From: Microbacterium sp.
Lineage (GTDB): Bacteria; Actinomycetota; Actinomycetes; Actinomycetales; Microbacteriaceae
Assembly (NCBI GenBank): GCA_029267645.1
Contig: JAJUIM010000006.1
Location: forward strand, 1-19,657
Length of the DNA stretch: 19,657 nt
Direction: 5' to 3'
Shown here: piece after piece, positions 7,706 through 17,348 of the stretch
Layout: every line of letters begins with the position of its first letter
How positions within the stretch are numbered: position 1 is the first letter of the stretch
Translations under genes and position numbers: made by a program
Notes under the pieces: generated by a model
What the model was told of the DNA's origin: nothing
Databases searched by the model: none
The model's input: the letters and a program-made list of their open reading frames with translations, nothing else

Positions 7706-8866
7706 ATGACCCACATGGACGACCGCACGCTCACCTCCTCCGGCTTCTACGTGAGCCAGGAGGCGCCGATCCACACCGACGACCCCATCCCGACCCCGTC
7801 GGCTCCCGCGCCCGACATCCTGCGGTGCGCGGCACTCGACCTCGTCGTGACCGACCTCGCGGCCTCGCGCGAGTTCTACGTCGACGTGCTCGGCCTGCAC
7901 GTGACGGAGGAGGACGACGACGCGATCTACCTGCGCACGACCGAGGAGTTCATCCACCACAACCTCGTGCTGCGCCGCGGGCCCATGGCCGCCGTCGCGG
8001 CATTCTCGTACCGCGTGCGCAGCCCCGAGGACCTCGATCGGGCCGTCGCCTTCTACACCGAGCTGGGCTGCCGCGTCGAGCGCCGTGCCGAGGGCTTCAC
8101 GAAGGGGCTCGGCGACTCGGTGCGGGTCGAGGATCCGCTCGGCTTCCCGTACGAGTTCTTCTTCGAGGCCGAGCACGTCGAGCGCCTGTCGTGGCGCTAC
8201 GACGTGCACTGCCCCGGCGAGCTCGTGCGCCTCGACCACTTCAACCAGGTCACCCCCGACGTGCCGCGCGCCGTGCGCCACTACCAGGACCTCGGCTTCC
8301 GCGTCACGGAGGACATCCAGGACGAGGGCGGCACGGTGTACGCCGCATGGATGCGCCGCAAGCCGACCGTGCACGACACGGCCGCGACGGGTGGGGACGG
8401 TCCCCGCATGCACCACGTGGCCTTCGCGACGCACGAGAAGCACAACATCCTCGCGATCTGCGACCGGCTCGGCGCGCTGCGCCGCTCGGACGCGATCGAG
8501 CGGGGCCCGGGCCGTCACGGCGTCTCGAACGCGTTCTACCTGTACCTGCGCGACCCCGACGGCCACCGCGTCGAGATCTACACGCAGGACTACTACACGG
8601 GCGACCCCGACAACCCCGTCGTAACGTGGGACGTGCACGACAACCAGCGGCGCGACTGGTGGGGCAACCCCGTCGTGCCGAGCTGGTACACCGACGCCTC
8701 GCGCGTGCTCGACCTCGACGGCGAGCCGCAGCCGCTCGTCGCGCGCACGGAGGCAAGCGAGATGGCCGTGACGATCGGCGCCGACGGCTTCTCGTACACG
8801 CGGCCCGAGGAGGAGTCGATGCCCGCGTGGAAGCAGGGCGAGTACAAGCTCGGGAACCAGCTCTGA
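7706..8866 (+). CDS. hpaD: Homoprotocatechuate (3,4-dihydroxyphenylacetate) 2,3-dioxygenase, type I extradiol
   Basis: A 386-residue vicinal-oxygen-chelate dioxygenase that cleaves 3,4-dihydroxyphenylacetate next to the catechol using Fe(II) or Mn(II). From memory it aligns almost end to end with Brevibacterium fuscum HPCD with a constant offset of 23. The metal ligands are H178, H237 and E290 (HPCD H155, H214, E267), and the second-sphere acid/base is H223 (H200). N180, W215, R266, H271, Y280 and R316 match the HPCD active-site residues N157, W192, R243, H248, Y257 and R293. The C-terminal LGNQL ending is also shared. The extra 23 or so residues lie at the N terminus (MTHMDDRTLTSSGFYVSQEA). 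The start at 7706 has AAGGA eight bases upstream; an in-frame ATG at 7715 is an alternative. Its stop overlaps the hpaH start by one base. This is the strongest functional call in the window. Confidence 0.96.
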   Translation: MTHMDDRTLTSSGFYVSQEAPIHTDDPIPTPSAPAPDILRCAALDLVVTDLAASREFYVDVLGLHVTEEDDDAIYLRTTEEFIHHNLVLRRGPMAAVAAFSYRVRSPEDLDRAVAFYTELGCRVERRAEGFTKGLGDSVRVEDPLGFPYEFFFEAEHVERLSWRYDVHCPGELVRLDHFNQVTPDVPRAVRHYQDLGFRVTEDIQDEGGTVYAAWMRRKPTVHDTAATGGDGPRMHHVAFATHEKHNILAICDRLGALRRSDAIERGPGRHGVSNAFYLYLRDPDGHRVEIYTQDYYTGDPDNPVVTWDVHDNQRRDWWGNPVVPSWYTDASRVLDLDGEPQPLVARTEASEMAVTIGADGFSYTRPEEESMPAWKQGEYKLGNQL

Positions 8867-9654
8867 TGGCGCTCCCGGACGAGGTGCTGGCGCGCCTCGC
8901 GGACGAGCTCGCGCAGGCCGACCGCGACGGCGTGCCGGTGCCGCGGATCACGGCGCGCCACCCCGAGGCGACGGTCGAGGACGCGTACGCCATCCAGCGC
9001 ATCTGGCGCGATGGGCGCATCGCCGCGGGCAGGCGCCTCGTGGGGCACAAGATCGGGCTCACGTCACGCGCCATGCAGCAGGCGACGGGCATCACCGAGC
9101 CCGACTACGGCGTCATGTTCGATGACACCGTGTGGGAGAGCGGAGCCCGGATCCCCTTCGACGCCTTCGCGAACGTGCGCATCGAGGTCGAGCTCGCGTT
9201 CGTGCTCGCGCGGCCGCTCGAGGGCCCGTCCTGCACCGTCTTCGACGTGCTGCGCGCGACGGAGTTCGTCACGCCCGCCCTCGAGGTGCTGAACGCGCAC
9301 ATCGAGATGGAGGGGCGCACGATCGTCGACACGATCAGCGACAACGCCGCCTACGGCGGGCTCGTGCTCGGCGGCAGGCCCACGGCGCCCGACGCGGTCG
9401 ACCTGCGGTGGGTGTCGGCGCTGCTGCACCGCAACGAGACGATCGAGGAGACGGGCGTCGCAGCGGGCGTACTCGGCCACCCCGCGACCGGCGTCGCCTG
9501 GCTCGCCAACAAGCTGCACCAGCACGGCGATCGGCTCGAGGCGGGCGAGATCGTGCTCGCGGGCTCGTTCACGCGGCCGCTGTGGATCGAGCAGGGCGAC
9601 ACCGTGCTCGCCGACTACGGAGACCTCGGGAGCATCTCATGCCGCTTCGTCTGA
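8866..9654 (+). CDS. hpaH: 2-oxo-hept-4-ene-1,7-dioate hydratase
   Basis: A 262-residue member of the hydratase/4-oxalocrotonate decarboxylase branch of the FAH superfold. It should add water to 2-oxo-hept-4-ene-1,7-dioate to give 4-hydroxy-2-oxoheptane-1,7-dioate. Metal-ligand candidates are E107, E109 (RIEVELAF) and E140 ([12 protein letters not shown]), and the catalytic lysine is K62 in VGHKIGLTS. These match the E. coli HpcG residues E106, E108, E139 and K60 within one or two positions. The length is close to the E. coli enzyme. The ATG shares one base with the hpaD stop (TGATG), pointing to translational coupling, and the 3' end overlaps hpaI by 16 bp. Hydratase rather than decarboxylase is chosen because of the hpaD-hpaI context. 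Confidence 0.93.
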   Translation: MALPDEVLARLADELAQADRDGVPVPRITARHPEATVEDAYAIQRIWRDGRIAAGRRLVGHKIGLTSRAMQQATGITEPDYGVMFDDTVWESGARIPFDAFANVRIEVELAFVLARPLEGPSCTVFDVLRATEFVTPALEVLNAHIEMEGRTIVDTISDNAAYGGLVLGGRPTAPDAVDLRWVSALLHRNETIEETGVAAGVLGHPATGVAWLANKLHQHGDRLEAGEIVLAGSFTRPLWIEQGDTVLADYGDLGSISCRFV

Positions 9655-10436
9655 ACCCCACGCTCCGCGACCGTATCGCGGAGGCGGACCGCCCGCTGTT
9701 CGGCGGCTGGGTCACGTCGGGATCGCCCGTCATGGCCGAGATCATGGCCGGCTCGGGCCTCGACTGGGTGCTCATCGACATGGAGCACGCGCCGAACGGC
9801 CTCGAGTCGGTGCTCGCGCAGCTGCACGCCGTGTCGGCGTACCCCGTGGCGCCCGTCGTGCGGGTGCCGTCGGCGGATCCCGTCATCATCAAGCAGGTCC
9901 TCGACCTCGGCGCCCAGAGTATCCTCGTGCCCATGGTGCAGGACGCGGCCGAGGCGAGGGCCGTGGCCGAAGCCGTGCAGTATCCGCCGGCCGGACGCCG
10001 CGGCGTCGGCAGCGCGCTCGCGCGATCCGCCCGTTGGAACCGCGTCGAGGGCTATCTCGCGGAAGCCGACCGCCACGTTGCGGCCTTCGTGCAGGTCGAG
10101 ACCGCCGAGGCGGTCGACGCCGCGCACGAGATCGCGGCGACGCGCGGCATCGACGGCGTCTTCGTCGGGCCGGCCGACCTCGCGGCGTCGATGGGGCTCA
10201 TCGGGCAGCAGACGCATCCCGATGTGGTGGCCGCCGTGCGGCGCGCCTTCGACGGCATCGCGCGCGCGGGCGCCCCCGCGGGCGTCAACGCGTTCGATCC
10301 CGACGCCGCGCGCGCATACGCCGACGCGGGCGCCCGCTTCGTGCTCGTGGGCGCCGACGTCGCGCTCGTCGCGCGCGGCTCCGAGCAGCTCGCCCGCACC
10401 TTCATCCCGAGCGCTGACGCGGATCCGCGCAGCTGA
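9639..10436 (+). CDS. hpaI: 4-hydroxy-2-oxoheptane-1,7-dioate aldolase (HpcH/HpaI class II)
   Basis: A 265-residue class II pyruvate aldolase of the HpcH/HpaI family that splits 4-hydroxy-2-oxoheptane-1,7-dioate into pyruvate and succinic semialdehyde. Expected catalytic and metal residues are present: H50 in IDMEHAPN, R75 in VVRVPSAD, E154 in FVQVETAEA and D180 in VFVGPADLAASMG. These match E. coli HpaI H45, R70, E149 and D175 with a constant offset of five. The start at 9639 lies inside the end of hpaH, with GGGAG six bases upstream. It comes immediately before the dehydrogenase that consumes succinic semialdehyde, which supports the assignment over other family members. Confidence 0.94.
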   Translation: MPLRLNPTLRDRIAEADRPLFGGWVTSGSPVMAEIMAGSGLDWVLIDMEHAPNGLESVLAQLHAVSAYPVAPVVRVPSADPVIIKQVLDLGAQSILVPMVQDAAEARAVAEAVQYPPAGRRGVGSALARSARWNRVEGYLAEADRHVAAFVQVETAEAVDAAHEIAATRGIDGVFVGPADLAASMGLIGQQTHPDVVAAVRRAFDGIARAGAPAGVNAFDPDAARAYADAGARFVLVGADVALVARGSEQLARTFIPSADADPRS

Positions 10437-10453
10437 GCAAGAGAGAGGCGACC

Positions 10454-11917
10454 ATGAACGACATCGAGCGGCAGGCGCTCCGGTCGGTTCCGACGGAGCT
10501 CTTCATCGGCGGCGAGTGGACGGGCGCGGAGGGCGGATCCGACTTCGCCGTGCGCGACCCGTCGACGAACGAGGTGATCGCGCGCATCGCCGACGCGACT
10601 GCGGCCGACGCGACGCGCGCCCTCGACGCGGCGGTCGCGGCGCAGGCCGACTGGGCCGCCACGGCGCCGCGGCGACGCAGCGAGATCCTGCGCCGCGCGT
10701 GGGAGCTCGTGCAGGAGCGCAAGGAGGATCTCGCCCTCGTCATGACGCTCGAGATGGGCAAGCCCCTCGCCGAGTCGCGCGGCGAGGTCGCCTACGGCGG
10801 CGAGTTCCTGCGCTGGTTCAGCGAGGAGGCCGTGCGGATCACGGGGCGATACGGCCTGAACCCCGAGGGCACGGGCCGCACGATCGTCTCGCAGCACCCC
10901 GTGGGGCCGTGCTTCTTCATCACGCCGTGGAACTTCCCGCTCGCGATGGCGACACGCAAGATCGCCCCCGCCCTCGCGGCCGGCTGCACGAGCGTCGTGA
11001 AGCCGCCGCAGCTCACGCCGCTCACGACGCTGCTGTTCGTGCGGATCCTCGAGGAGGCCGGGCTGCCGAAGGGCGTCGTGAACGTCGTCACCTCGACGAG
11101 CTCGCGGCGGGTCTCCGAGCCGATCATCCAGGATCCGCGCCTGCGGAAACTGTCCTTCACGGGATCCACGCCCGTGGGTAAGCAGCTCATGGCGCAGGCG
11201 TCCGAGAACGTGCTGCGCGTGTCGATGGAGCTCGGCGGCAACGCACCGTTCGTCGTGTTCGAGGATGCGGACCTCGACAAGGCCGTCGACGGCGCGATGG
11301 CGGCGAAGTTCCGCAACATCGGCCAGGCCTGCACGGCCGCGAACCGCATCATCGTCCACGAGGATGTCGCCGACGCGTTCACGAAGCGCGTCGCCGAGCG
11401 CGTCGCGCAGATGCGCATCGGGCGCGGCACGGAGGACGGCGTGCAGATCGGCCCGCTCATCGACGACGACGCCGTCGCGAAGGCCGAGAGCCTCGTGGCC
11501 GACGCCGTCGCGAAGGGCGCGGCGCTCGTGCACGGCGGCAGCCGCGTCGACGGGCCAGGCACGTTCTTCGAGCCGACCGTGCTGCAGGGCCTCACGAGCG
11601 ACGCCGAGATCATGTCGGAGGAGATCTTCGGCCCCGTCTTCGCCGTCGCGACCTTCCGCACCGAGGATGAGGCCGTGCGCATGGCGAACGACACCGAGTA
11701 CGGCCTGGTCTCCTACGTGTTCACGGAGGATCTCGCGCGCGGGCACCGCATGATCGACCGCCTCGAGACCGGCATGATGGGGCTCAACGTCGGCGTCGTC
11801 TCGAACGCCGCCGCGCCGTTCGGCGGCGTGAAGCAGTCGGGCGTCGGCCGCGAGGGCGGCCTCGAGGGGATCCACGAGTACCTCTCGACGAAGTACACGC
11901 TGCTCCCCGTCGAGTGA
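10454..11917 (+). CDS. gabD: Succinate-semialdehyde dehydrogenase (NAD(P)+)
   Basis: A 487-residue aldehyde dehydrogenase with the complete catalytic set: N160 in ITPWNFP, K183 in VVKPPQLTPL, E259 in SMELGGNAP and C293 in IGQACTAANR. The ELGGNAPFVVFEDADLDKA stretch and the QACTAANR nucleophile motif are typical of GabD-type succinate-semialdehyde dehydrogenases. It is the last gene of the operon, 17 bases after the aldolase, and would oxidise the succinic semialdehyde released by HpaI to succinate for the TCA cycle. GAGAGG six bases before the ATG supports the start. The lysine region reads KPPQ rather than the more usual KPAE. It could also help oxidise an arylacetaldehyde made by the upstream decarboxylase, but that is speculative. 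Confidence 0.9.
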   Translation: MNDIERQALRSVPTELFIGGEWTGAEGGSDFAVRDPSTNEVIARIADATAADATRALDAAVAAQADWAATAPRRRSEILRRAWELVQERKEDLALVMTLEMGKPLAESRGEVAYGGEFLRWFSEEAVRITGRYGLNPEGTGRTIVSQHPVGPCFFITPWNFPLAMATRKIAPALAAGCTSVVKPPQLTPLTTLLFVRILEEAGLPKGVVNVVTSTSSRRVSEPIIQDPRLRKLSFTGSTPVGKQLMAQASENVLRVSMELGGNAPFVVFEDADLDKAVDGAMAAKFRNIGQACTAANRIIVHEDVADAFTKRVAERVAQMRIGRGTEDGVQIGPLIDDDAVAKAESLVADAVAKGAALVHGGSRVDGPGTFFEPTVLQGLTSDAEIMSEEIFGPVFAVATFRTEDEAVRMANDTEYGLVSYVFTEDLARGHRMIDRLETGMMGLNVGVVSNAAAPFGGVKQSGVGREGGLEGIHEYLSTKYTLLPVE

Positions 11918-11920
11918 TGC

Positions 11921-11950
11921 GGGTCGGGCGCCCCGCGGGGCGCCCGACCT
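11921..11950. terminator. Perfect GC-rich hairpin between convergent operons (probable bidirectional terminator)
   Basis: Arms GGTCGGGCGCCCC (11922-11934) and GGGGCGCCCGACC (11937-11949) are exact reverse complements around a GC centre, with a further G-T pair outside. The hairpin lies in the 36-bp gap between the gabD stop and the add stop and so reads identically from both sides. There is no U tract, which is common for high-GC actinobacterial terminators. Confidence 0.82.
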
Positions 11951-11953
11951 CGA

Positions 11954-13087
11954 TCACCGGTCGAAGCCCTCCGTGATCATGTCGATGAGCTCCTCGCGCT
12001 GCTCGATCGGCAGGAATGTCGCTGCGGCAGCGTTGAGCTGGAACTGCAGCAGGTCGTCGATGTCGTACTCGAACGCGTCGACGAGGCGCGCGAGCTCGCG
12101 CGTCAGCGTCGTGCGGCTCATGAGCCGGTTGTCGGTGTTCACCGTGACGCAGAAGCCGAGCTGGTAGAGCAGGTCGAACGGGTGGTCCTCCATCGTCGTG
12201 CCCCAGGCCGCGATCGCTCCCGTGCCGAGGTTCGACGTCGGCGACAGCTCGAGCGCGATCTCGCGGTCGCGCACCCAACGCGCGAGGTCGCCGAAGCGCA
12301 CCCGCACCTCGTCGCCCTCCTCTGTGATCCGCTCGAGGTCCTCCGCGATCCGCACGCCGTGTCCGAGGCGCAGCGCGCGGCCGTCGAGCAGGGCCGAGCG
12401 GATCGAGTCGAGCCCGGCCGCCTCGCCCGCGTGCAGCGTGACGGGGAAGAACTCGGCCGCGAGGAGGTCGAGCGCCTCGCGGTGGCCCGACGGCGGGAAG
12501 CCGTCCTCAGGCCCCGCGAGGTCGAAGCCGACCACGCCGTCGTCGCGGAAGTCGATCGCGAGCCGCGCGACCTCGAGCGAGCGCTCGCCCTGGCGCATCG
12601 CCGAGAGGATCTGTCCGACGCGGATCGAGTGGCCGCCCTCGTCGGCCGCATCCTCGCCCTGCTCGAGCCCGTCCTGCACGGCCTGCACGGCCTCCTCGAG
12701 CGAGAGGCCCTCGCGAGTGTGCTGCTCGGGCGCCCAGCGCACCTCGCCGTAGATGACGCCGTCGTTCGCGAGATCCTCGACGAACTCGCGCGCGATCCGC
12801 GTGAGCGCCTCGGGGGTCTGCATGACGGCGATCGTCAGCTCGAAGGTCTCGAGGTACTCGACGAGCGAGTCCGACGCGGCCTGCTCGGCGAACCACTCCC
12901 CCAGCTCGCGCGGCGTGCCGGCGGGCAGGTCGAGGCCCGCCTCGACGGCGAGCTCGAACACGGTCGAGGCGCGCACGCCGCCGTCGAGGTGGTCGTGCAG
13001 CGAGATCTTCGGCAAGCTGCGGATGGGCACGCCGTCGACGGTCGCCTCACGGCGGGCGGGGCGGCGGTTCTTCTGCTGTCGCGACAT
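11954..13087 (-). CDS. add: Adenosine deaminase
   Basis: A 377-residue zinc amidohydrolase converting adenosine and deoxyadenosine to inosine and deoxyinosine. All motifs are present: the zinc pair H31 and H33 in LHDHLDGG, zinc ligand H219 and catalytic E222 in LHAGEAAG, H243 in LGHGVRI, SPTSNLGTG, and zinc ligand D319 in VNTDNRL. The basic first 13 residues (MSRQQKNRRPARR) precede the usual start of the fold. The ATG at 13087 has GGAG about seven bases upstream. It is the last gene of the leftward nucleoside operon, 28 bases after deoA; that gap contains a run of eight G at 13105-13112. No purine nucleoside phosphorylase is seen nearby, so the inosine must be handled elsewhere. Confidence 0.95.
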   Translation of the reverse strand: MSRQQKNRRPARREATVDGVPIRSLPKISLHDHLDGGVRASTVFELAVEAGLDLPAGTPRELGEWFAEQAASDSLVEYLETFELTIAVMQTPEALTRIAREFVEDLANDGVIYGEVRWAPEQHTREGLSLEEAVQAVQDGLEQGEDAADEGGHSIRVGQILSAMRQGERSLEVARLAIDFRDDGVVGFDLAGPEDGFPPSGHREALDLLAAEFFPVTLHAGEAAGLDSIRSALLDGRALRLGHGVRIAEDLERITEEGDEVRVRFGDLARWVRDREIALELSPTSNLGTGAIAAWGTTMEDHPFDLLYQLGFCVTVNTDNRLMSRTTLTRELARLVDAFEYDIDDLLQFQLNAAAATFLPIEQREELIDMITEGFDR

Positions 13088-13115
13088 GCGGGGCTCCGAG
13101 CGTCGGGGGGGGTGG

Positions 13116-14402
<1,287 letters not shown>

Positions 14403-14403
14403 G

Positions 14404-14814
14404 TCACTCCTCCGTGGCGGCGTGGCGGGCGAGGTCGCGGGGCCCGAACGCGTCGGGCAGCACCTCGTCGATCGTGCGGATGCCCGAGACGGTCTCGAGC
14501 ACCATGTCGGGGCCGGCGTGCTCGAAGAGCAGCTGGCGGCAGCGGCCGCACGGCATGATCGTGCTGCCCTCGCCGTCGACGCAGACGAACGCGCTGAGCC
14601 TGCCGCCGCCCGAGAGCACGAGGTTCGAGACGAGCCCGCACTCTGCGCACAGCGTCACGCCGTACGCCGCGTTCTCGACGTTGCACCCCGTGACGACGCG
14701 GCCGTCGTCGACGAGCGCGGCCGCCCCGACCGGGTAACCCGAGTACGGCGCGTACGCGGCGCGCATCGCGGTCGTCGCGGCCTCGCGCAGCCCCTGCCAG
14801 TCGATGTCGGCCAT
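14404..14814 (-). CDS. cdd: Cytidine deaminase
   Basis: A 136-residue zinc enzyme that deaminates cytidine and deoxycytidine to uridine and deoxyuridine. The zinc and catalytic motif is CAEC (C56, E58), and the second motif PCGRCRQ supplies C89 and C92, giving the three-cysteine zinc site of small homotetrameric Cdd proteins. YAPYSGYPVGAA (21-32) and GCNVENAAYG (43-52) are the family's substrate-binding stretches. The length is standard. It lies three bases after the downstream permease and one base before deoA, so it should be co-translated with both. Confidence 0.95.
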   Translation of the reverse strand: MADIDWQGLREAATTAMRAAYAPYSGYPVGAAALVDDGRVVTGCNVENAAYGVTLCAECGLVSNLVLSGGGRLSAFVCVDGEGSTIMPCGRCRQLLFEHAGPDMVLETVSGIRTIDEVLPDAFGPRDLARHAATEE

Positions 14815-14817
14815 GGC

Positions 14818-16116
14818 TCAGCCCTTCACGTACGGCTTGCCGGACGCCGCTGGGGCGCGCGATTTCCCGACGAAGCCCGCGACCGCGAGGATCGTCACGA
14901 TGTACGGCAACATGAGCATGAACTGGCTCGGGATCGGCGTGCCGAGCACGACGAGCAGGCCCTGCAGCTGGTTCGCGAAGCCGAACAGCAGGCCCGCGAG
15001 CGCCGTCTTCAGCGGATCCCACTGGCCGAAGATGACGGTGGCGAGGGCGATGAAGCCGAGGCCGTTCGTCATGTTCTCGCCGAACTGCGGCACCGACACG
15101 AGCGTGAAGTACGCGCCGCCGAGGCCCGCAACGGCGCCCGCGAGCGTGACGTTCCAGAAGCGGGTCGGCCCGACCTTGATGCCGACCGTGTCGGCCGCCT
15201 GCGGGTGCTCGCCCACGGCGCGCAGGCGCAGCCCCCATCGCGTGCGGAAGAGGCCCCACGCGACGAGCGCGACGGCGATGTACATGAGGTAGACGATGAA
15301 CGTCTGGTTGAACAGCACGGCACCGATGACGGGGATCTCGCTCAGCACGGGGATGGGCCACGTGTCGAACGTCGTCGCGCGGTTCAGCACGGTCTCGTTC
15401 GGCACGAGCACGATGCCGTACAGGAACGTCGTGAGGCCGAGCACGAGCACGTTCAGCACGACGCCGATGATGACCTGCTCGACGAGGTACTTGATCGCGA
15501 ACACGGCGAGCACGAGCGACACGAGCACGCCGCCGATGAGGGCGCCGATGAGGCCCACGAAGGGGTTGTTCGTGACCGACGAGAGGATCGCGGCGTTGAA
15601 CGCGCCGAGCAGCAGCTGGCCCTCGATCGCGACGTTGACGACGCCGACGCGCTCGCCGATCACGCCGCCGAGGCCGCCGAAGACGAGCGGCACCGAGAGC
15701 GACAGCGCGCCCGCGAGCAGGCTCACGACGGGGATCATGCCGCCCGCGCCCGCCCAGGCGAGGAAGCCGAAGACGCCGAAGGCGGCGAACGCGATCGGCA
15801 CCCAGACGGTCACGCGGCGGTAGGCGGCGACGCGCGCGATCGACCAGGCAGCGAGCGCCGCCATGAGGACGATCGAGATCCACGCGGACGCCATGGCCGG
15901 GACCGTGACGTCGCCGAGCTGGATCGCCGAGGGGCCGCCCGCGAGGCGGAAGACCGCGTCGCCGGGGCGCGAGGCGGCGAGGAAGAGCAGCGCCAGCAGG
16001 ATCGTCGCCGCCACGAGCGTGATCGGCAGCTTCCAGGAGCGCACGCGCACGAGCCGGTGCTCGACGGGCGCCTCGTCCGGCGTCGTGGCCGGGTCGTGGA
16101 TCGTGACATCGCTCAT
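14818..16116 (-). CDS. Nucleoside ABC transporter permease (BPD_transp_2 family, second permease)
   Basis: A 432-residue integral membrane protein with many hydrophobic segments, related to the second permease (NupQ/YufQ) of the Bacillus-type guanosine/nucleoside transporter. The conserved core starts near residue 130 with IPVVSLLAGALSLSVPLVFGG followed by GVVNVAIEGQLLLGA (158-172). The conserved segment GLRLRAVGEHPQAADTVGI lies further on and is probably the ATPase-coupling loop. About 100 residues before the core form extra transmembrane segments (around 30-48, 78-98 and 103-122), longer than the Bacillus protein and, as I recall, usual for actinobacteria. The start at 16116 overlaps the stop of the first permease (ATGA). 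It forms the translocation channel with its neighbour. Confidence 0.88.
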   Translation of the reverse strand: MSDVTIHDPATTPDEAPVEHRLVRVRSWKLPITLVAATILLALLFLAASRPGDAVFRLAGGPSAIQLGDVTVPAMASAWISIVLMAALAAWSIARVAAYRRVTVWVPIAFAAFGVFGFLAWAGAGGMIPVVSLLAGALSLSVPLVFGGLGGVIGERVGVVNVAIEGQLLLGAFNAAILSSVTNNPFVGLIGALIGGVLVSLVLAVFAIKYLVEQVIIGVVLNVLVLGLTTFLYGIVLVPNETVLNRATTFDTWPIPVLSEIPVIGAVLFNQTFIVYLMYIAVALVAWGLFRTRWGLRLRAVGEHPQAADTVGIKVGPTRFWNVTLAGAVAGLGGAYFTLVSVPQFGENMTNGLGFIALATVIFGQWDPLKTALAGLLFGFANQLQGLLVVLGTPIPSQFMLMLPYIVTILAVAGFVGKSRAPAASGKPYVKG

Positions 16117-17348
16117 CGCGCCACCGCCTTCTTCGCCTGGCGCGCATTCTGCTTCGCGCGCTTCTCCTCCTCCGACTTGGGCAGGAAGAAGATCGTGCGC
16201 ACGAGCGGCGGTGCCGCCACGAACAGCACGACGACCGCCTGCACGACGAGCACGATGTCGACGGGGATGCCCTCCGCCGCCTGCATCGTGTACGAGCCGG
16301 CCTTGAGCGCGCCGAACAGCAGGCCCGCGACGACCGTGCCCCACGCCTTGCTGCGGCCGAGCAGCGCGACCGTGATGGCGTCGAAGCCGAAGCCCGCGTC
16401 GATCGTGCTCGAGAAGCCGTTCGTGACGGCGCCCTGGATCTGCTGCGAGGCCGCGAGGCCCGCGAGGCCGCCCGCGAAGAGCATGGCGTAGACATAGATC
16501 CGCTCGACGTTGATGCCCGCCGCGCGCGCCGCGTCGGGGTTCTCGCCGACCGCGCGCATGCGCATGCCGAGGCTCGAGCGCTCGAGCAGCCAGTACACGA
16601 AGGCGGCCGCGACGAGCACGACGACGAAGCCCCAGTCGAGCGCGGGGAATCGCGGCCCGAGCAGGTCGGGGTAGATCGCGGCGTCGGGCGTCGGGTCGGA
16701 GATCGGCTGGTTCGATCCCGTCTTCTGCAGCACGCCCGTCGTCGAGACCATCCACGTCACGAGGTAGACCGCGACGTAGTTGAACATGATCGTGAGGATG
16801 ACCTCGTGCGCGCCCGTCGTGGCCTTGATGAGGCCGACGAGGCCCGCCCAGATCGCGCCGCCGACGACCGCGCCGATCATCGTCATGACGATCTGCGCGG
16901 GCCAAGGCAGCCCCATGGGGAAGGTGATGAGCGCGGCGAACGCGGCGCCGAAGATGATCTGGCCCTGCGCACCGATGTTGAACATGCCGACGCGGAATGC
17001 GAGGGCGACGCCGAGGCCCGCCGCGATGAGCGGCGCGGCATAGCCGATCGAGTTCGTGATCGAGCGGATGCCCGTGAGGAACGAGTCGGCCTGGGTGTTG
17101 TAGATCGCGCCGCGGAAGAGCGCGGCATAGCCTCCGCCCACCGAGTCCCACAGCGCCTGGAAGGTGTCGCCGGGGCGCGCGAAGAAGTAGCCCGCGGCCG
17201 CGCGCACCTCGGCGCTCGTCGCGGCGATCAGCACGCCGCCGACCACGAGCGCGACGACGAACGCGAGGATCGTCGTCACGACGCTGCCGCGCAGGATCTC
17301 GCGGATGATCTGGTTCGAGCGCGGCGCCTCGTGTGCCTTGTCGCTCAT
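16113..17348 (-). CDS. Nucleoside ABC transporter permease (BPD_transp_2 family, first permease)
   Basis: A 411-residue membrane protein of the NupP/YufP type. An N-terminal transmembrane helix (about 23-43) leads to a periplasmic-side segment and then the core, with the family motif FRVGMFNIGAQGQ at 118-130. The coupling segment RMRAVGENPDAARAAGI occurs in the C-terminal half, close in sequence to that of the partner permease, as expected for a heterodimer. The tail after about residue 388 is highly charged (KSEEEKRAKQ) and probably cytoplasmic. The start at 17348 overlaps the ATPase stop as ATGA, and the end overlaps the next permease in the same way, so the ATPase and both permeases are translationally coupled. 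Confidence 0.88.
   Translation of the reverse strand: MSDKAHEAPRSNQIIREILRGSVVTTILAFVVALVVGGVLIAATSAEVRAAAGYFFARPGDTFQALWDSVGGGYAALFRGAIYNTQADSFLTGIRSITNSIGYAAPLIAAGLGVALAFRVGMFNIGAQGQIIFGAAFAALITFPMGLPWPAQIVMTMIGAVVGGAIWAGLVGLIKATTGAHEVILTIMFNYVAVYLVTWMVSTTGVLQKTGSNQPISDPTPDAAIYPDLLGPRFPALDWGFVVVLVAAAFVYWLLERSSLGMRMRAVGENPDAARAAGINVERIYVYAMLFAGGLAGLAASQQIQGAVTNGFSSTIDAGFGFDAITVALLGRSKAWGTVVAGLLFGALKAGSYTMQAAEGIPVDIVLVVQAVVVLFVAAPPLVRTIFFLPKSEEEKRAKQNARQAKKAVAR

Noticed and set aside
5672..8638. Very long open frame (988 codons) on the minus strand opposite the GntR, hpaE and hpaD genes
   Set aside because: It is a shadow of high-GC coding: its translation is Arg/Ala/Val-rich without domains, while the plus-strand frames carry complete catalytic motifs.
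13105..13112. Run of eight G between add and deoA as a phase-variation tract
   Set aside because: It is intergenic, outside both reading frames and short, and high GC makes such runs unremarkable.
16117..17151. Upstream extension of the second permease frame to give a 777-residue protein
   Set aside because: The extension runs through the first permease gene in another frame and is Arg-rich; the ATG at 16116 overlapping the previous stop as ATGA is the proper start.
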